Part shown: positions 6,223 to 15,028 of the stretch, piece after piece
How the letters are laid out: the number at the start of each line of letters is the position of its first letter
Numbering within the stretch: position 1 is the stretch's first letter
Source: UBA1181 sp045600225
GTDB taxonomy: Bacteria; Bacteroidota; Bacteroidia; Bacteroidales; Paludibacteraceae
Direction: 5' to 3'
DNA length: 15,839 nt
Assembly: GCA_045600225.1 (NCBI GenBank)
Contig: JAZRXL010000053.1
Location: 1 to 15,839, forward strand
Notes under the pieces: generated by a model
Database searches by the model: none
The model's input: the letters and a program-made list of their open reading frames with translations, nothing else
What the model was told of the DNA's origin: nothing
Translations under genes and position numbers: made by a program

Positions 6223-9200
6223 ATGAAACGTTTTAAAATGCTTAACAACGTTGTTGGATGGGTGGTTTTTGCCATAGCAGCCATTACCTACCTTCTAACA
6301 ATTGAGCCAACAGCCAGTTTTTGGGATTGTGGCGAATTCATTTCTACAGCAGACAAATTGGAGGTAGGTCACCCACCGGGAGCACCATTCTTCATGCTTA
6401 CAGCCAAGTTTTTCACTCTATTTGCATCAGACCAGGCTCATGTTGCCATGATGGTCAACAGTTTCTCTGCAATATGTAGTGCGCTTTGTATCCTATTCCT
6501 ATTTTGGACAATCACACATTTAGCACGAAAACTGGTTGTTAAAGATTCTTCCGAGATATCACTTGCACAGACAATCGCTATTTTAGGCGCTGGTTCTGTA
6601 GGTGCTCTTGCCTATACTTTCTCAGACACCTTCTGGTTCTCAGCAGTTGAGGGTGAAGTTTATGCATACTCATCTCTTTTCACAGCCGTGGTATTCTGGG
6701 CTATCTTAAAATGGGAAGATGTAGCCGACCAACCTTACGCAAATAGATGGTTGGTTCTTATTGCATACCTGATGGGACTATCTGTCGGCGTTCACTTGTT
6801 GAACTTGTTGACAATCCCTGCTTTGGTCTTAGTTTATTACTTCAAGAAGTACAAAGCAACAATTACAGGGGCCATAATCGCTATGGCTATCTCATGCGTT
6901 ATTCTTGTGTTCATCCTATATGGCGTAATCCCAGGATTTGTTCAGGTGGCAGGCTGGTTCGAGTTATTCTTCGTTAATACTCTTGGATTCAGCTTCAATG
7001 TTGGAACAATCATTTATGCTGTATTGCTAATCTCTTGCTTAATATGGGGTATCTATGAGACTATGAACTTCTCAAATCCAACCCCAGTTAAAGAAGAAGA
7101 AGCTCCTAAGAAGTATGCCATTCCAGGCCAAAAGAAAACACAAAAGAACGCTAATCAAGAAGAAAATTTCTCTCGCACAAAAATGAACATCGCTTTTGTG
7201 CTTTCAATCCTTCTTCTTGGTATTCCTTTCTTGGGTGGTAGAGTTTCTGTGGCAGTAGGCCTTCTTATAACAGCAGGATTGGCTGTATTCCTATTCAAGG
7301 GAAAGAAGTATGTTAGCATACCTTTATTGAACACGATCATAATTTGCTGCATGGTCATCCTTCTTGGATATTCAACCTATGCAACAATTATCATTCGTTC
7401 GGCAGCAAATACTCCTATGGACCAAAACTCACCAGATGATGTTTTTGCTCTTAAGAGTTATTTGAATCGTGAGCAGTATGGAGATACACCTCTTCTTTTC
7501 GGTGAAAGCTACGCATCAGAGTTAAAGCGCAAAAAGACCGCAAGAGGATGGGAACTTGATATCACTGAAGGCGAGAATATCTACGCTAAAAAGATAAAGA
7601 CAAAGGAGAACGAACCTGATAGTTACGAAGCATACGATCGTAAGAAGAAATACAACTACGATGTAAATATGTTCTTCCCTCGTATGTACAGTAAACAACC
7701 AGCACATATTGAAGTATACAAACTATGGGGTGGTAACAAAGGTAAAAAAGTTCGTTACGAATCGATGGGCGAAGAGAAGACAAAGGTTGTTCCAACATTT
7801 GGAGAAAACCTTAAATTCTTCTTTACATACCAAGTAAACTTCATGTATTGGCGCTACTTTATGTGGAATTTCGTTGGAAGACAAAATGACATCCAAGGTC
7901 ATGGAGGCATTCTTCACGGAAACTGGATTAGTGGTATCAATTTCATTGATAGTGTTATATTAGGAGACCAAAGTAGCCTACCTGATGATTTGAAAAATAA
8001 CAAGGGTAGAAATGTTTACTTCTTCCTTCCTTTATTATTAGGTATCCTTGGTATCTTATACCAATTCTCAAAAGGCAAGTCTATCGAGAACGAAGGAGCA
8101 CAAAGCTTCTGGATTACATTCATCTTGTTCTTTATGACAGGTTTAGCAATCGTATTGTACCTAAACCAAACTCCATACCAACCTCGTGAACGAGACTACG
8201 CGTATGCTGGATCTTTCTATGCGTTCTCTATCTGGATTGGATTAGGAGTATTGTTCATATACGATGTACTGAAGGGCTTCATCGACAAGAAATTTGCTGC
8301 AACCGCTGCATTCTTGGTTTCGTTGGGAGTTCCTGTACTTATGGCAGAGCAAAACTGGGATGATCACGATCGTTCGGGAAGATTCACTTGCCGTGACTTC
8401 GGTCAAAACTACCTACTATCACTTGAACCGAATGCTATCATCTTCACAAACGGAGATAACGATACATTCCCATTGTGGTACAACCAAGAGGTAGAAGGTG
8501 CAGGTACCGATGCTCGCGTAGCTAACCTAAGCTATCTACAGATGGGTTGGTATGTAGACCAAATGAAGAGACAAGCTTATGAGTCTGATCCATTGCCATT
8601 GTCATTGATGCCACAAGACTATATGAATGGTAAAATGGATGTAGTCTATTTGACTAATCTCGTACCTGAAATTAATGCAGAATTGGCATTGGAGATTGCA
8701 AAGGATCCGGCAAAATATAGCCAATACAATCCTTACAAAGATGACAATGTAAACTTCATCCCTTCTAAGCGTTTCTATGTAGAAGTAGATAAGGACGAAG
8801 TGCTTGCATCTGGATGTGTCAATGCAAAGGATAGCGCTTATATCGTCGACAGAGTTTATATGAATACTTCTAAGAGCTATCTTGGCAAGCACGAAATGGT
8901 AATCATGGACCTTTTGCAAAACAATAAATGGAAGCGTCCTATTTACTATGCAGTAACAGTTGGAAGCGATAGCTATTTAGGATTGCAGAAGCACTTGTCA
9001 TTGGAAGGTATGGCATACAGAATCCTTCCTAAGACAGGAGGAGTCTTTGCAAAGAATGAATCTGTCAATATTGACCGCACATTTGATAACATGATGCACA
9101 AGTTCAAGTGGGGTGGTATAGCAGAGAATCCTAATATCTACATGGATGAGAATAACTTGCGAATGACATCAACTTTACGATTCATGTTTGTTCGTTTGGT

Positions 9201-9888
9201 AGACGCCATTATGTCTGAGTCTCGTAAAGCAGAGATGGAAGGGAAATACAGTGAGATCCTAAGATGGGCTCTTACTCAAAATCCTACAAGTCCTTCGAAT
9301 CCAGAATACATGAGATACTATAGAACTATGAGCCGTGCGTTCTTCGACAATGATCGTTTGGATGACAGAAACAACTATTCTGATTCAATGTTGATTGCAA
9401 ACGCACCTTCGATCGCTGCTCAAATTGCAGGTTGCTCGGATAAGCTTTCAAGAAGTGAATTGATCAACAAACTGGAAATTCACGAAAGAAGCATTGACAA
9501 TAACAAAATTGCAGCTTTAAAAGAAGCAAATAAAGCAAAAGCTGTCGAAGCTTTGGATTATTGTCAAAAGGTTATGCCAGTACCTCAGATTCCATATACA
9601 TCGGCAAGTTTAATGATGGCTCGCCAATATGTAGATTTGGGTGAAGGTAAGAAAGCAGAGCCTATTATCGAGACAATGATGAATACATCAAAACAATACT
9701 TAAGTTGGATCACTAATCTGAATTTACATCAGAGAGCAATGGTAATGGATGAATTCAGAGAGAACTTCTCTATCTTTGCAGAGATACTCCAATTGCAACA
9801 AACAATGGGAGCCACAGAAGAAGAGATGAAAGAAGACTATGAACTATACAAGAAGTATTGGGAGATCTATAGTCAAAGAAATAGATAA
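6223..9888 (+). CDS. DUF2723 (GT117-like) polytopic membrane protein
   Basis: A 1221-aa protein of the DUF2723 family, placed by CAZy among membrane glycosyltransferases of the PMT/GT-C kind (GT117) and characteristic of Bacteroidota and relatives. The N-terminal half is strongly hydrophobic with many helices up to about residue 390, and more helices occur at about 600-615, 630-647, 665-683 and 690-707. Conserved-looking blocks: WDCGEF (34-39, acidic pair D35/E38 in the position of the GT-C catalytic acid loop), GHPPGAPFF (49-57), SAVEGEVYAYSSLF (140-153), RSAANTPMDQNSPDD (392-406), NQTPYQPRERDYAYAGSF (648-665) and NGDNDTFPLWYNQEVEG (743-759). The C-terminal 450 residues look soluble and partly helical-repeat-like. 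A likely role is transfer of lipid-linked sugar to extracytoplasmic acceptors; donor and acceptor are unknown. It is first in the operon, 2 nt before the deacetylase gene. Confidence 0.88.
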   Translation: MKRFKMLNNVVGWVVFAIAAITYLLTIEPTASFWDCGEFISTADKLEVGHPPGAPFFMLTAKFFTLFASDQAHVAMMVNSFSAICSALCILFLFWTITHLARKLVVKDSSEISLAQTIAILGAGSVGALAYTFSDTFWFSAVEGEVYAYSSLFTAVVFWAILKWEDVADQPYANRWLVLIAYLMGLSVGVHLLNLLTIPALVLVYYFKKYKATITGAIIAMAISCVILVFILYGVIPGFVQVAGWFELFFVNTLGFSFNVGTIIYAVLLISCLIWGIYETMNFSNPTPVKEEEAPKKYAIPGQKKTQKNANQEENFSRTKMNIAFVLSILLLGIPFLGGRVSVAVGLLITAGLAVFLFKGKKYVSIPLLNTIIICCMVILLGYSTYATIIIRSAANTPMDQNSPDDVFALKSYLNREQYGDTPLLFGESYASELKRKKTARGWELDITEGENIYAKKIKTKENEPDSYEAYDRKKKYNYDVNMFFPRMYSKQPAHIEVYKLWGGNKGKKVRYESMGEEKTKVVPTFGENLKFFFTYQVNFMYWRYFMWNFVGRQNDIQGHGGILHGNWISGINFIDSVILGDQSSLPDDLKNNKGRNVYFFLPLLLGILGILYQFSKGKSIENEGAQSFWITFILFFMTGLAIVLYLNQTPYQPRERDYAYAGSFYAFSIWIGLGVLFIYDVLKGFIDKKFAATAAFLVSLGVPVLMAEQNWDDHDRSGRFTCRDFGQNYLLSLEPNAIIFTNGDNDTFPLWYNQEVEGAGTDARVANLSYLQMGWYVDQMKRQAYESDPLPLSLMPQDYMNGKMDVVYLTNLVPEINAELALEIAKDPAKYSQYNPYKDDNVNFIPSKRFYVEVDKDEVLASGCVNAKDSAYIVDRVYMNTSKSYLGKHEMVIMDLLQNNKWKRPIYYAVTVGSDSYLGLQKHLSLEGMAYRILPKTGGVFAKNESVNIDRTFDNMMHKFKWGGIAENPNIYMDENNLRMTSTLRFMFVRLVDAIMSESRKAEMEGKYSEILRWALTQNPTSPSNPEYMRYYRTMSRAFFDNDRLDDRNNYSDSMLIANAPSIAAQIAGCSDKLSRSELINKLEIHERSIDNNKIAALKEANKAKAVEALDYCQKVMPVPQIPYTSASLMMARQYVDLGEGKKAEPIIETMMNTSKQYLSWITNLNLHQRAMVMDEFRENFSIFAEILQLQQTMGATEEEMKEDYELYKKYWEIYSQRNR

Positions 9889-9890
9889 TC

Positions 9891-10526
9891 ATGCTAATAG
9901 AACAAGTACCAACCGTTTTTCGGAAACTATTTCCGAAAACGGTGTGGAGACTTCCTCAAGAAGAGAAGACCGTATATCTGACTTTTGATGACGGTCCTAT
10001 TCCCGAAGAAACTCCGTTCGTTTTGGATCTTCTCAAAAAGCATAACATAAAAGCAACCTTTTTTTGTGTTGGCGAGAATGTGAAAAAACATCCAGATATC
10101 TTCCAAATGGTTATAGATGAAGGTCACCAGGTGGGAAATCATACATATAACCATTTAGCAGGATTAACCAATCTCTGCAAGAAGTATATTGATAACGTAA
10201 ACAAAGCGGACGAGTACATAAAAAGTAAACTGTTCCGTCCTCCTCATGGAACATTTCGTTACGGACAGTTTATCTTTCTTCGCAAACATTACAACATTGT
10301 CTTTTGGGATGTTGTTACACGCGATTACAATAACAAATTATCAGGAGAAGAGGTTTTAGGTATTGTAAAAAAATATACTCGTAACGGCTCCATCATTGTT
10401 TTTCACGATTCAATAAAAGCCAGAAAGAACATGCATTATGCATTACCTAAAGCTATTGAATTCTTGAAAGAAGAGGGATACAAATTTGAGGTTTTAACAG
10501 AAGAAATTATAAAAGATAAATTATAG
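9891..10526 (+). CDS. NodB-type polysaccharide deacetylase
   Basis: A 211-aa carbohydrate esterase family 4 (NodB homology) protein. All motifs are visible: TFDDGP (31-36; D33 catalytic base, D34 metal ligand), HTYNH (84-88; metal ligands H84 and H88), RPPHG (116-120), FWDVVTRDY (138-146, with DY where many members have DW) and IVFHDS (169-174, H172). Members remove N- or O-acetyl groups from amino sugars in peptidoglycan, polysaccharides or glycolipids. No signal peptide or membrane helix is present, so it may act in the cytoplasm or at the inner face of the membrane, perhaps on a sugar precursor used by the upstream transferase (inference). It starts 2 nt after the DUF2723 stop. A strong hairpin lies at its codons 8-18. 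Confidence 0.9.
   Translation: MLIEQVPTVFRKLFPKTVWRLPQEEKTVYLTFDDGPIPEETPFVLDLLKKHNIKATFFCVGENVKKHPDIFQMVIDEGHQVGNHTYNHLAGLTNLCKKYIDNVNKADEYIKSKLFRPPHGTFRYGQFIFLRKHYNIVFWDVVTRDYNNKLSGEEVLGIVKKYTRNGSIIVFHDSIKARKNMHYALPKAIEFLKEEGYKFEVLTEEIIKDKL
9912..9943 (+). repeat. Hairpin inside the start of the deacetylase gene
   Basis: ACCGTTTTTCGGAAA (9912-9926) and TTTCCGAAAACGGT (9930-9943) form an inverted repeat with a 3-nt loop and a single bulged T, beginning 21 nt after the ATG. No T-run follows, so it is not a standard terminator. It could slow translation or stabilise one part of the operon mRNA. Confidence 0.6.
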
Positions 10527-10529
10527 AAT

Positions 10530-11801
10530 ATGAATATACTATTATTAGGTTCTGGAGGTCGTGAACATGCATTAGCATGGAAGATGTCTCAAAGCAACAA
10601 AGTTGATAAGTTATACATCGCTCCAGGTAATGGCGGAACTCAAACAGTAGGTGAGAATGTCGCAATCTCTGCAACAGATTTCCCTGCTATCAAGCAACTT
10701 GTATTAGAAAAAAACATCAATATGGTGGTAGTTGGTCCAGAAGACCCATTGGTACAAGGTGTTTACGATTTCTTCGTTTCTGACCCTGAGCTTAAATCAG
10801 TACCTGTTATTGGACCATCTAAAGAAGGTGCTCAACTTGAAGGTAGCAAGGATTTTGCAAAAGCATTCATGATGAGAAATAACATACCAACTGCTCGTTA
10901 CAAGAGTTTTACATCTGCAACACTTGCCGATGGTTGTAAATTCTTGGAAGAGCTTGAAGCCCCTTACGTATTAAAGGCAGATGGATTGGCTGCAGGTAAA
11001 GGTGTTCTTATCATCAATGATCTTGCTGAAGCAAAACAAGAACTTAAGAACATGCTAGATGGCAAATTCGGTAACGCAAGTGCAACAGTTGTGATTGAAG
11101 AATTCCTTTCTGGTATCGAGTGTTCTGTTTTCGTTCTTACAGATGGTGATAATTATAAGATCCTTCCAGTTGCTAAAGACTACAAGAGAATCGGAGAGGG
11201 AGATACAGGTTTAAACACAGGTGGTATGGGAGCCGTTTCTCCAGTTCCTTTTGCAGATAAGATCTTTATGCAGAAGGTAGAGGAGCGCATCGTAGTTCCT
11301 ACTATCAATGGTTTGAAAAAAGAAAATATCTGCTATAAAGGTTTCATCTTCTTAGGTCTTATCAATGTGAAGAACGAACCAATGGTTATTGAATACAATG
11401 TTCGTATGGGAGACCCAGAAACTGAAGCTGTAATGCTACGTATCAAATCTGATCTCGTTGATCTTTTTGAAGGCGTTGCTACCAACACGTTAAATCAGAA
11501 AACCCTAATAGAAGACGAGAGAGCAGCCGTTACCGTAATGATGGTATCTGGGGGTTATCCTGAAGCTTACGAAAAGGGTAAAGAGATCACCGGATTGGAA
11601 AACGTAAAGGATAGCATTGTTTTCCATGCAGGTACTCAGATGAAAGATGGCAAACTTGTTACAAGCGGAGGTCGCGTTCTTTCAGTAAGCTCTTATGGAA
11701 AAGACAAAGAAGAGGCTCTTGCTCAATCATTCCAAAATGTTTTGAAGATCAACTTCGACAAGAAATACTTTAGAAGTGATATCGGTAAAGATTTAAAATA
11801 A
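10530..11801 (+). CDS. purD: Phosphoribosylamine--glycine ligase (GARS)
   Basis: The cytoplasmic enzyme joins 5-phosphoribosylamine and glycine using ATP to make GAR, step two of de novo purine synthesis. At 423 aa it is full length for monofunctional PurD. Landmarks: GSGGREHALAWK (7-18) and PGNGGT (32-37) in the N domain, GPEDPL (69-74), the ATP-grasp loop KADGLAAGKG (149-158), DTGLNTGGMGAVSP (225-238), metal-binding EYNVRMGDPETE (288-299), and a C-terminal domain ending around residue 420. No motif is damaged. It starts 3 nt after the deacetylase stop and lies in a tightly packed operon otherwise made of envelope genes. No PurR-type operator or purine riboswitch is visible upstream. This is normally a core chromosomal gene, which makes its closeness to a plasmid-type rep gene notable. 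Confidence 0.98.
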   Translation: MNILLLGSGGREHALAWKMSQSNKVDKLYIAPGNGGTQTVGENVAISATDFPAIKQLVLEKNINMVVVGPEDPLVQGVYDFFVSDPELKSVPVIGPSKEGAQLEGSKDFAKAFMMRNNIPTARYKSFTSATLADGCKFLEELEAPYVLKADGLAAGKGVLIINDLAEAKQELKNMLDGKFGNASATVVIEEFLSGIECSVFVLTDGDNYKILPVAKDYKRIGEGDTGLNTGGMGAVSPVPFADKIFMQKVEERIVVPTINGLKKENICYKGFIFLGLINVKNEPMVIEYNVRMGDPETEAVMLRIKSDLVDLFEGVATNTLNQKTLIEDERAAVTVMMVSGGYPEAYEKGKEITGLENVKDSIVFHAGTQMKDGKLVTSGGRVLSVSSYGKDKEEALAQSFQNVLKINFDKKYFRSDIGKDLK

Positions 11802-11813
11802 ATTTTAGAATAG

Positions 11814-12836
11814 ATGGACTACCGCGACTATACAGATTTAATTCTTCCTAAAGCAACAAACATCATCGCATCAATTGCTTTAGTCGTTTTAATATGGAGC
11901 GGTCTGTTCGAGTCTAATCCGGAATATATGCCAATGGAGAACCTACTTATAGGCAATTCTCCATTGGCTCTATTTTTGATAAGCCTATTTGATCTTACAT
12001 CATTACCAGCTATCGTTACCTCTATTCTATTTTTACTATCGATAGGTGGTGCCATGATTCTTATAAACGAGGTATTCTCCTTTATTTCCATAAGGACTAT
12101 ACTACCTTCGTTCTTCTTTTTAATTATTACGTCGATAATGTTAAGGCCCCATGCTTTTTCCCTATCTTTCGTATTAATTCTGATTTCAGCACTGTTGATT
12201 GTGGCTTGTTTTCACCTCTATGAGTCGTCGAAGAATCCATCCCTCAGTGTCTTTAACATAGGGTTACTGATTGGTATAGCTACCCAGATATCCCTTTCTT
12301 TTCTTGTCTTTATCTTATCCATCTTCGTATTCTTTTATAAGATAAAAGTTATCTCTCTACGAACAGTCTTAGCCTTTTTAATGGGTATCTCCATACCTTT
12401 CCTTTATAGTACATTATACTTTGTTTTAACAAATAACACAGATGATTGGACCAACTACTTCCTATCTTGGCATCAATCTGAATCGATCTCAATGTGGGAT
12501 AAAATGAGTCTCTCCTCTTTCATCTATATTTGTACTACTGTGGGTATTACCCTTTACTCCATTGTAAAAATGATTCTATTCCAAACAAGTCAAAACATTA
12601 AGAACAGAGAGGAGTCTCTATTCTTATTGACCAACTTTATTCTTGTAGGATTGCTAATCATCATATCTCCTATTGATGTAGGTCTTTTGTTGCCCGTTTG
12701 GTTCTTTTTCGCATCATTCCTTATTGGTCAAGCTTTGTCAGCCGAATATAATTTAGCCACTAAAATTGTTTGGACCATATTTATTGTAAGTTCTATACTC
12801 TTCCTTATATTCCCTAATTATAGTTGGAGAGTATGA
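11814..12836 (+). CDS. Polytopic membrane protein, possibly DUF6427-like
   Basis: A 340-aa protein that is almost wholly hydrophobic, with about nine or ten predicted membrane helices from residue 16 to 335. Short charged loops include SWHQSESISMWDK near the middle and the stretch NIKNREES. There is no catalytic motif I recognise. Size, topology and position directly after purD recall the DUF6427 membrane proteins of Bacteroidota, but I base this on memory of gene neighbourhoods and cannot confirm it. The gene follows purD by 12 nt and overlaps the YqaA-type gene by 4 nt (ATGA), so all three should be co-transcribed. Confidence 0.75.
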   Translation: MDYRDYTDLILPKATNIIASIALVVLIWSGLFESNPEYMPMENLLIGNSPLALFLISLFDLTSLPAIVTSILFLLSIGGAMILINEVFSFISIRTILPSFFFLIITSIMLRPHAFSLSFVLILISALLIVACFHLYESSKNPSLSVFNIGLLIGIATQISLSFLVFILSIFVFFYKIKVISLRTVLAFLMGISIPFLYSTLYFVLTNNTDDWTNYFLSWHQSESISMWDKMSLSSFIYICTTVGITLYSIVKMILFQTSQNIKNREESLFLLTNFILVGLLIIISPIDVGLLLPVWFFFASFLIGQALSAEYNLATKIVWTIFIVSSILFLIFPNYSWRV

Positions 12837-13285
12837 TCGATTCACTTATAGAATACGGTTATTGGGGTTTCTTTCTGGCATCTTTTCTTTCAGCAACAGT
12901 TCTTCCCTTTAGTTCAGAGCTAATTCTAACTGGTCTACTGGTTTCAGGCTCTTCACCCTGGATGTGCTTAATATTAGGTACAATCGGAAATACGTTAGGA
13001 GGATTAACTTGTTACTGGATCGGGAGCAAGGGGAAAACAGAATGGATGGAAAAATACCTTGGAGTTTCCCAATCAAAATTAGAACGAGTACAAAAATGTG
13101 TACGAAAAAAAGGCAGTTATATGGCTTTCTTTTCTTTCCTTCCAATAGTAGGGGATGTCATAAACATTGCACTTGGATACCTTCATTCAGATATACGATT
13201 GGTTACAATCTTTATGACATTGGGAAAATTTACCCGATACCTACTTTGGATGATGTTAAATAACTATATAATCAGTATCATCTAA
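12833..13285 (+). CDS. YqaA/DedA-family (VTT domain) membrane protein
   Basis: A 150-aa inner-membrane protein of the YqaA branch of the DedA/SNARE-associated (VTT) superfamily. Larger DedA members flip lipid carriers such as undecaprenyl phosphate or support membrane potential and drug resistance; the YqaA branch is poorly characterised. Seen: SATVLPFSSELIL (20-32) at the first re-entrant region, GNTLGGLTCYWIG (52-64), and FFSFLPIVGDVINIALGY (99-116), in the family order. Length is normal for YqaA and shorter than classic DedA (about 200). The ATG at 12833 overlaps the preceding stop as ATGA. A TTG at 12824 is the alternative. The stop codon is 1 nt from the end of the convergent rep gene, with no terminator between. 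Confidence 0.85.
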   Translation: MIDSLIEYGYWGFFLASFLSATVLPFSSELILTGLLVSGSSPWMCLILGTIGNTLGGLTCYWIGSKGKTEWMEKYLGVSQSKLERVQKCVRKKGSYMAFFSFLPIVGDVINIALGYLHSDIRLVTIFMTLGKFTRYLLWMMLNNYIISII

Positions 13286-13286
13286 T

Positions 13287-14732
13287 TTAGAAGTCAAAAG
13301 ATAGAGGTTTGGATGATTTCGTTTTCAACAACATCTTAATTGACGATGCTAAGTACTCCTTCGATTCTTTCTCTTTCTTATTTGGTAGAACAGCATTCAA
13401 TTCTTCCACATAGGATACTCTTGTTTCAAAATCCAATAATTTAAATTTACGAATAAAATCATCCTGAATATAAGTCTCTGGGAAGAATGAAGTGATCACC
13501 TCTGTATAGAAATCATCACACAACTTCTCTTTGTCCTCCTTATTGAGTTTAAGAAGAATCTGAGGGAACGACTTTCCTACCATTTTAATGAAAAACACCC
13601 AGTTGGTAGGAGCACGCCTTTTCTGACCTTTAACAGACACCTTATTTCCAATAGCGTACGTAAAATACAATTCACTTTCGCCCTCCTTAGCCATGCGCTC
13701 CAACTCCTCTTGTGCCGGTTTTATAACATAACGCTCGAAATCAAAGCTATCAGAAAACTTATCTTCACAATTTAAGATCTCACGAAGATGTTTATCCGTA
13801 ATGTTAACCATTAATTTCTGACTATTCTTATATTGAGAGCACAATTCGTACAAACGCAAAGTTGTATATTTATTAGTGCGCATTGTGGTACTTAAATTCA
13901 TTGTCGTATAATTACCCAATGCAGTAATACGATTGGCTAAACTGACCATAGTAGGACTTAATTCAACATAAACAGATTTTCCATACTTGGCCATCTCCAA
14001 TTTGGTGATCAAGGCTATGGATTGCCAATTTCCCTCCTCATCTACAAAATCGACACAAAATTTCTTTTGAAGATCAGACAAACTTCGTCTTAAGGAGTTG
14101 TTATTACCTGCACAACCTACACTTACCAGTTCAGCGGTAGGAACATCCATACTTGCACCACCAAAAATCTGTGGATTATTTTTACTTTGGAAATTAGCAA
14201 TCACATAACTCATAAACTTCTTCTGAATGAGTGTAAACTTCATTCTCGCCTGAGTTAAGCGGTTACTTTGGAAAAAAGTAATATCAGTAACGGAGTTCAA
14301 CTCTTTGTCTTGCATCTGATTGAACAACTCCTCTCCTGCCTTTGACTTAAGGTAGTTGGAGTAGTGGCGAGACATTGGTTTTCGTATATTGTAAAAAATC
14401 TTCTTTTGAAATTCATTCAACGGCTCCGACAAAGTATCATAGGTTGTAAAATAAATCTGATATTTCTTCAACTCCTGATATAATGGCGCAAAGAAATGGT
14501 ATTCGGAAGACTCACTTTCGAACATTTCAAAAACAGACTTCTTCGCATACAAATTAATCCCTCCATCCTCACGAAAAGAATAGGGAACACAATTGTCAAT
14601 AATCAGATTGACATTCGTTTTTTTGCAAAGAGGATCAGTTGAATCAGCAAAATTTTCAAGAATTTGATATGCAATACTTAAAATCCTTTGTAAATCCTCA
14701 CCCTCTGCAACTTTGTCTATATTATTTTCCAT
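13287..14732 (-). CDS. Rep_3-family replication initiator protein
   Basis: A 481-aa initiator of the RepB/Rep_3 superfamily (Pfam Rep_3, paired winged-helix domains), which binds iterons, opens the origin and recruits the replisome. Winged-helix 1 begins near residue 150 (ITFFQSNRLTQARMKFTLIQKKFMSYVIANF). The hallmark second-domain pattern spans 284-345: MRTNKYTTLRLYELCSQYKN, then ITDKHLREILNCEDK, then FERYVIKPAQEELERM. An N-terminal region of about 140 residues and a C-terminal tail of about 95 exceed the 300-350 aa typical of plasmid Rep_3 proteins. The ATG at 14732 lies about 20 nt after a good -7 box. The 3' end abuts the YqaA-type gene. The iteron-rich region directly upstream supports the assignment. 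The larger size could mark a chromid initiator or just a lineage trait. Confidence 0.9.
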   Translation of the reverse strand: MENNIDKVAEGEDLQRILSIAYQILENFADSTDPLCKKTNVNLIIDNCVPYSFREDGGINLYAKKSVFEMFESESSEYHFFAPLYQELKKYQIYFTTYDTLSEPLNEFQKKIFYNIRKPMSRHYSNYLKSKAGEELFNQMQDKELNSVTDITFFQSNRLTQARMKFTLIQKKFMSYVIANFQSKNNPQIFGGASMDVPTAELVSVGCAGNNNSLRRSLSDLQKKFCVDFVDEEGNWQSIALITKLEMAKYGKSVYVELSPTMVSLANRITALGNYTTMNLSTTMRTNKYTTLRLYELCSQYKNSQKLMVNITDKHLREILNCEDKFSDSFDFERYVIKPAQEELERMAKEGESELYFTYAIGNKVSVKGQKRRAPTNWVFFIKMVGKSFPQILLKLNKEDKEKLCDDFYTEVITSFFPETYIQDDFIRKFKLLDFETRVSYVEELNAVLPNKKEKESKEYLASSIKMLLKTKSSKPLSFDF

Positions 14733-14751
14733 ATTAAATGATATTACGGTG

Positions 14752-14759
14752 CAAATATA
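14752..14759 (-). promoter_or_regulatory. -7 box of the rep gene
   Basis: TATATTTG on the minus strand fits TAnnTTTG and gives a leader of about 12-14 nt before the ATG at 14732. The first of the 22-bp-phased CCG sites begins 10 bp further upstream, so Rep bound there would block the promoter (inferred autorepression). Confidence 0.6.
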
Positions 14760-14768
14760 ACAAAGTTT

Positions 14769-14856
14769 CCGATATATCCTATCATTTCATCCGCATTTTT
14801 TTTTCATACTATCCGCAAAAAGTGATTAAGTATTCCGCAAAATTTCATCAAAACAC
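14769..14856. repeat. Four direct CCG(C) iterons at exact 22-bp phase
   Basis: Cores start at 14769 (CCGATAT), 14791 (CCGCATTT), 14813 (CCGCAAAA) and 14835 (CCGCAAAA), exactly 22 bp apart. Units three and four share TATYCCGCAAAA; units one and two are more degenerate. About two helical turns between sites on the same face is the classic geometry of Rep_3 iterons. The CCGCAAA core is the same as in the alternating sites at 15031-15680, suggesting one protein binds both arrays. The array reaches into the rep promoter. Confidence 0.7.
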
Positions 14857-15028
14857 TGAAATACAAAGAGATTGTAGCATGGTGTAAAATATTTATAAAA
14901 TAATAAAAAACAAAGATTTAAAATATAAGGCTGTAAATTTAAAAATAACGATCATGTATGGAAAGAAACTAATAATCCTTTCAAAGTTAGAAAATAATTA
15001 CTTGATAAACAATAATTTAACTAAAAAT
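14857..15028. other. Very AT-rich stretch, candidate DNA-unwinding element
   Basis: About 170 bases with no gene and very low G+C (about 15 percent in 14881-14940), lying between the 22-bp direct iterons and the alternating array. Its position and composition suit the site of strand opening. I saw no DnaA box close to TTATCCACA here or elsewhere in 14733-15839. Confidence 0.4.

Noticed and set aside
6747..8919. Several overlapping ORFs of 60-105 codons in other frames within the DUF2723 gene
   Set aside because: They lie in the shadow of a clearly real coding frame, have no family features and no promoters.
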